This document shows positions 45,860-46,561 of a stretch of 46,561 bases of DNA, piece after piece. The position numbers and the translations under genes are program-made. The number at the start of each line of letters is the position of its first letter. The first letter of the stretch is position 1. The notes under the pieces are model-generated. The model did no database searches, was not told where the DNA came from, and saw only the letters and a list, made by a program, of their open reading frames with translations. Source of the stretch: Purshia tridentata (Eukaryota > Streptophyta > Magnoliopsida > Rosales > Rosaceae). Where the stretch lies: the NCBI GenBank assembly GCA_003254885.1, contig QANT01001714.1:1-46561 (forward strand), in the 5' to 3' direction.

Positions 45860-46561
45860 AAAATACAGTCAGTTCTACTGTCACCTTCACACAAAGAGAG
45901 CAATGGAGCCTTTTCCCTGCCACTCACCCAAGCGTATCACCTTCACACAAAGAGAGCAATGGAAGCTCTAGAAAGTTCATAAATCAAATAAGGGTAGTTT
46001 AAGTAATTAATATATATTTGAATATTTAAAAGAATAAAAATAGAGTAGGGAGTGTCAATAGCATCTCCATTAAGGTAGATAACAAATCTCTCCCTCCCTC
46101 CTTCTCTCTCTACCTCTCTTGATTGTTCTCTCTCATTATCTAACGCAAAGACGTGGCGGTGAATATTATCAATTTTCCACCTTGGGTTGGGTCAAGATCT
46201 ATTCTGGATTTGGGTCAAGATCTATTCTGGGTTTGTTTTGTGGTTGTTGTTCCAATAATGGCAAGTACGTTGTTAATTTCATAATGAAGGTTTTCAAATG
46301 GGTATGTTTTTTTTTATTATAAAATTTTATGGTTATGTTATCAAATGTAACAACTCACAAATTGGTCTAGAGTATAGGTTTAGAGCCCATTTCGTGCTCG
46401 TATTGTGCCATGTTGTGCCTGTTTCAATCAATCATGTCGTGCCCGTGTTGTACTCGTGTTGGTCCAACCTATTCGACATCCTTAACTAGGTTGTTAAGTG
46501 GTAGTTGAATTTTTCAAAGAGTGCACGAAAATATAGTCACTTTGGTTGTCACCTTCGCATT
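45860..46561. repeat. Cluster of direct repeats at the right edge
   Basis: A 27-bp unit beginning tcaccttcacacaaagagag occurs at 45881-45907 and 45937-45963. A 33-bp stretch at about 45860-45892 recurs with about 7 mismatches at about 46526-46559, running off the window. A 19-bp word, gggtcaagatctattctgg, is repeated at 46189-46207 and 46212-46230. The part at about 46390-46480 is built from GTCGTG/CGTGCC-like words. No gene is visible; a transposable-element remnant is likely. Confidence 0.5.

Noticed and set aside
1..46561. tRNA, rRNA, CRISPR, prophage or operon-like structure
   Set aside because: No cloverleaf, rRNA core or spaced repeat array was seen; the window is ordinary intron-rich plant nuclear DNA.

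Overview
The window is nuclear DNA of a flowering plant. It is AT-rich, its genes have many short exons with GT-AG introns, and every recognised gene has its closest relatives in eudicots. A woody rosid, perhaps Rosaceae, is my impression from protein and repeat similarity; the sequence alone does not prove it. No bacterial, viral or organellar gene was seen. Three single N characters mark assembly joins (10875, 29375, 44861).

Eight protein-coding genes can be reconstructed exon by exon, and every model closes in frame. From left to right: (1) NRP1-type NAP1/SET histone chaperone, minus, 405-3838, 10 exons, 248 aa. (2) A 1126-aa protein, plus, 4842-10538, 12 exons, combining ankyrin repeats, a CCCH zinc finger, an RRM, a LOTUS/OST-HTH-like domain and a C-terminal RING finger. 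(3) Mitochondrial SUV3-like DExH RNA helicase, minus, 12183-15215. (4) NAC transcription factor of the ANAC094/FEZ clade, minus, 16079-17532. (5) DEG8 thylakoid-lumen serine protease, minus, 22260-26305, 13 exons. (6) A small OXS3-like protein, plus, 27758-28453. (7) SAE2, the catalytic subunit of the SUMO-activating enzyme, minus, 29528-36067, 11 exons. (8) DRD1-type SNF2 chromatin remodeller of RNA-directed DNA methylation, plus, 38261-44953, 6 coding exons.

Three gene pairs are head to head: NRP1 with the ANK-RING gene, DEG8 with the OXS3-like gene, and SAE2 with DRD1. The SUV3L, NAC and DEG8 genes match, from memory, three neighbouring Arabidopsis loci (At5g39840, At5g39820, At5g39830), which would be an old syntenic block with changed order. 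The genes are not a pathway cluster. NRP1, SAE2 and DRD1 are all nuclear regulators of chromatin or SUMO, but their closeness is probably coincidental.

Gene-free stretches hold small non-autonomous elements: a 233-bp inverted-repeat element in the NRP1/ANK-RING promoter, a 96-bp poly(A) retroposon with a perfect 13-bp target-site duplication, two further MITE-like foldbacks, a LINE reverse-transcriptase fragment in a SAE2 intron, and repeat debris at the right end. The most unusual item is the ANK-CCCH-RRM-LOTUS-RING protein, which contains a recent in-frame triplication of a 177-bp unit.
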